Below the pieces are notes generated by a model that had not been told where the DNA came from, did no database searches, and saw nothing but the letters and a program-made list of their open reading frames with translations. Source: Sympetrum striolatum (Eukaryota > Arthropoda > Insecta > Odonata > Libellulidae). From it: a stretch of DNA of 64,000 bases. Shown one piece after another: positions 61,431 through 64,000 of the stretch. Location: assembly GCA_947579665.1 (NCBI GenBank), contig OX388343.1, positions 88,330,254 to 88,394,253 of the forward strand, written 5' to 3'. The translations under genes and the position numbers were made by a program. Positions within the stretch are counted from its first letter, which is position 1, and every line of letters starts with the position of its first letter.

Positions 61431-63724
61431 GTAAGTTTAATCTATGCCTTCAACCATTTGTCCTTCCAATAATCAACGAAAAGTGTTTACTTTCGCTTTA
61501 TCTTCTCTGATTATTAGTTTTATCTAGTTATTAATGTTAGCTGTTTTCTGAGTAACTAATTATTGACTGTATTCCTTTAGTTGGGGATTGGGCTTGAATG
61601 GTATTATTATGGTCATACATTATTGTGGAGTATTTTTTATCTGCTCATACAGTATTGTTGCCGCATATTTGACGTAATAATACTAACAATGATAAAGATG
61701 CTATTACTTATACGTTGTAAATTTTATTATTATTATTTTTAAATTATGTTCGGTAGTTAATCTTTCCGTTTGTTCTGAAAGCTGCCTAAATCCATCTTTC
61801 TGTCTTTAGCATAGCGTTCACCATAGTAATCCTTTCTCAGGGGAATCGATGCGTTAAAAATAACAATTTATATTCTAGAAGAAATTATTTGATTTGCACA
61901 GCTAACTTGGCTCGCTGATAGAGACGACAAAAAGTCAGAATTACTGCAGCAAATGTCATTTTTGATGACTCCGTCACTTACTTAATTCTTCGAAGAATGC
62001 GACACCAAGTTAGGAAGCAAAAGTTATCGAGTTTTTCTTCCCTTTAAAAAAATCCCTTTCACTCGCTCCAAACGTCGTTATCTGCGCGAATTGCGTCTCG
62101 CGAAATAGAGAAATTGTCGTGAAAGCGTGCAAAATTCATAACTCGCGGATGTCAGCGGTTGCCATCGCGTTAATTGCGAGCGAATAAGTCCGAAGCAAAA
62201 AATAAAACCCGCCTGGAGACGAAACGAGCAAAAAAAGGGCGAGTGACGTCACTGCAGATAGCTCTGCATGCAGTTGATAAGTCGCACTCTCTTCCAAATA
62301 AGGCGATGTTCTTTTATCTTGAGATGAGAGCGCTTTAAAGATCGCTCGCAGCTTCCCAAGAGTCAAGTGCTTTATGTGACGTAGAACAGGAAAATTTATT
62401 TTCCGTGCTCTCTGCGATTATTCCTTATGAATGACGATTCTTATCAGAATTTGTGTGTGGTCCATCTGGAGATTGATTATTACAATTAGATAATAAATTG
62501 ATTGTGATGATAATGATAACAGCCTTGTCTTTATTGAATTAATCAAGGTAAGTAGACCATTATTTCAATTAGTCATTGCAAAGAAAGAAAATTGAACAGA
62601 TTCCAATTACGTTTCAAGTCCATGCATACTGGACCATGCGCCACCGGCATTTTAGCTCTTTAATGATCTTTGGACGATTCCAATCGATCTTTGTCCTTAA
62701 TTGAAGTGTACTCTTGTGAGGATGGTAACATTGTTCAAGTTGATTTATTCCGAAATTTTCCGCCGGAGTAATTATCCATGATAACGTCACGTTTCAAAGG
62801 CTTATTTTCTCGCAATCCCAAAATGTAATTCAATTGATATTTATTTAACATAAGCAGTAACAGATCCCGTGGACTAATGCCTCCAAGCCTTAGTACACTT
62901 ACGTAATAACTTTAGCTTTGAGTTAAGCCAATTCATCTTTTGTTTTCAACGCAAATCTTACTAGTGCAAAGAATCATAACATTATGGGATAGGATATTTT
63001 AAATATTTTAGCAACGAAATCCCTTTAAATGATAAAACGCATTTATAGGAACATTTTTCGTTCACTCCTTTAGTCAGAAGAATATCATTGTCTTGTATGA
63101 TATGCGTAACGCCAAGAGCTTACCTCAAGCAGATTCGTGTGCCGCGGTATGCTGTTTGTAAAGCTCCGATACAGGCAATAGAATTCGTTTTGACAATGTA
63201 TGCCACGTGAGTAGAATGTAATCCAATCAAAATTATCATTGTTTGATAATTTTATATTTCCATGATTAAACACTTTAATATCCAGCCGCCTTTATCGATA
63301 CATTGTTGAGCTTATTGAATCAGCTGTTTTTCATGATTGTCGAAACTTTATCTGCTCAAGAGAGTTGTCCGTTGCTTCTCAATCCCACTCTTAAATCCCC
63401 CATAAAAATGATTCAGCTCCCGCCTACTTATCTCGCAGACGGCGTAATGAGCAACGCGCTTACATACACCCCATTGTGTAATTAGTGTATGCCTTCAGGT
63501 GTTATTAACGTCGCTGGTTACCATTGTTACCGTCTTCGTTTCACTTTTCCAAATGGGTCGGGATTCCTCTAATTTCATTTATTGCTCATTCTGTTACGTG
63601 TGCCCTTTTCCATTTTCGTATTAGTGTTGTCAGCATAACCCTTGGCTACGCCGAATCGGTGTCATCTTTTTTTCCCGCAATTGGGACGCGTCCCCCGCCG
63701 ACTTAGCATTCAGTCGCCGCGCCG
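61431..63724. other. No gene seen; possible regulatory block at 61960-62400
   Basis: AT-rich except for the block with the CRE site and a GC-richer stretch from 63480. Short open frames only. Confidence 0.5.
62244..62296. promoter_or_regulatory. Consensus CRE with nearby GATA-type motifs
   Basis: TGACGTCA (62244-62251) is the full palindromic CREB/ATF site. GATA-like sites (CAGATAG, TGATAAG) lie within the next 35 nt and TTATCTTG follows near 62315. This sits in a GC-richer block (61960-62400) with no gene. Function as an enhancer is inference only. Confidence 0.2.
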
Positions 63725-64000
63725 ATGAGGGACAGTTTCGCAAACGTTAAACTCACCTTCCGCAAACCCTTCTTCTTCTTTAAACCTCACTATTCTACGG
63801 CGTTACGGTGTTTGCTGAATGAGACTGATCGTATGCTTCTTATTCTTCGATTCTTACATTATTTCCTCCCCCGTTTTCCCCATTTATGGATGTACGATAT
63901 ATGTATTCCTCGTCCATTTGCTGCTCAAGAAGCAACTCTCGCCTTAATTGCGAATCTATTCATTTCCTCTATCTTCAACCTCCAGTTTAATTCGCTAAAT
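63725..64000 (+). other. Open frame running off the window edge, probably chance
   Basis: From an ATG at 63725 the frame stays open for 92 codons to the last base. The block is pyrimidine-rich on this strand, which depletes stops. The peptide is rich in Phe, Leu and Pro and shows no domain I recognise. There is no splice or codon support for a gene. Confidence 0.12.

Noticed and set aside
1..64000. CRISPR arrays, bacterial operons, rRNA or prophage
   Set aside because: No regularly spaced repeats, no dense coding and no ribosome-binding-site pattern; the exon structure and LINEs show this is eukaryotic nuclear DNA.

Overview
The window looks like gene-poor nuclear DNA from an arthropod, most likely an insect. 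Three things point there. The sequence is AT-rich, with scattered GC-richer blocks. It holds decayed non-LTR retrotransposons with the 3' end 'CCCTGCAAGCCGCC...GGCGTGTGGC', a tail common in arthropod genomes. It also has one clear spliced exon with consensus splice sites. I see no operons, Shine-Dalgarno spacing, dense coding, rRNA, complete tRNA or CRISPR array. Almost all open frames of 60-170 codons look like chance; several start in repeats or pyrimidine-rich blocks.

The one convincing protein-coding feature is an exon at 54523-54659 (+). It has a pyrimidine-rich acceptor, a good Kozak ATG at 54548, 37 codons plus one base, and a GTAAGT donor. The acidic N-terminus, with an L-E-D-Y-W-N-E core, recalls the ARHGAP18/conundrum family of RhoGAPs; this match is from memory and tentative. 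The rest of that gene must lie to the right, beyond a long intron. A GC-rich, pyrimidine-rich island at 46880-47960 with a TATA-like box is a possible upstream promoter or first exon. A second possible coding remnant, apparently frameshifted, lies at 48876-49285 (+).

Mobile DNA, left to right: an inverted-repeat element (6716-6870); a hammerhead-like hairpin (9048-9101, +); two facing 3'-end fragments (14645-14980) of an RTE-like LINE; a larger piece of that LINE (17236-17890, -) and another fragment of its tail (18337-18387, +); a LINE with the GCCGCC tail (19216-19630, -); a near-perfect Tc1/mariner-type foldback (19852-19934); a second hammerhead-like copy (20287-20378, -); another RTE-like LINE tail (27290-27385, -); a LINE with recognisable reverse transcriptase blocks (42858-43810, -); a third hammerhead-like copy inside a 23-bp inverted repeat (49766-49910, -); and a LINE tail (61149-61430, -).

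Four local tandem duplications lie at 40082-40341, 51715-52130, 52195-52330 and 52636-53010. The remainder is single-copy-looking intronic or intergenic DNA in which I see no further gene. I found no obviously new multi-gene system. The most intriguing signal is the recurring hairpin followed by GAAACCGGTC, which resembles a hammerhead ribozyme core.
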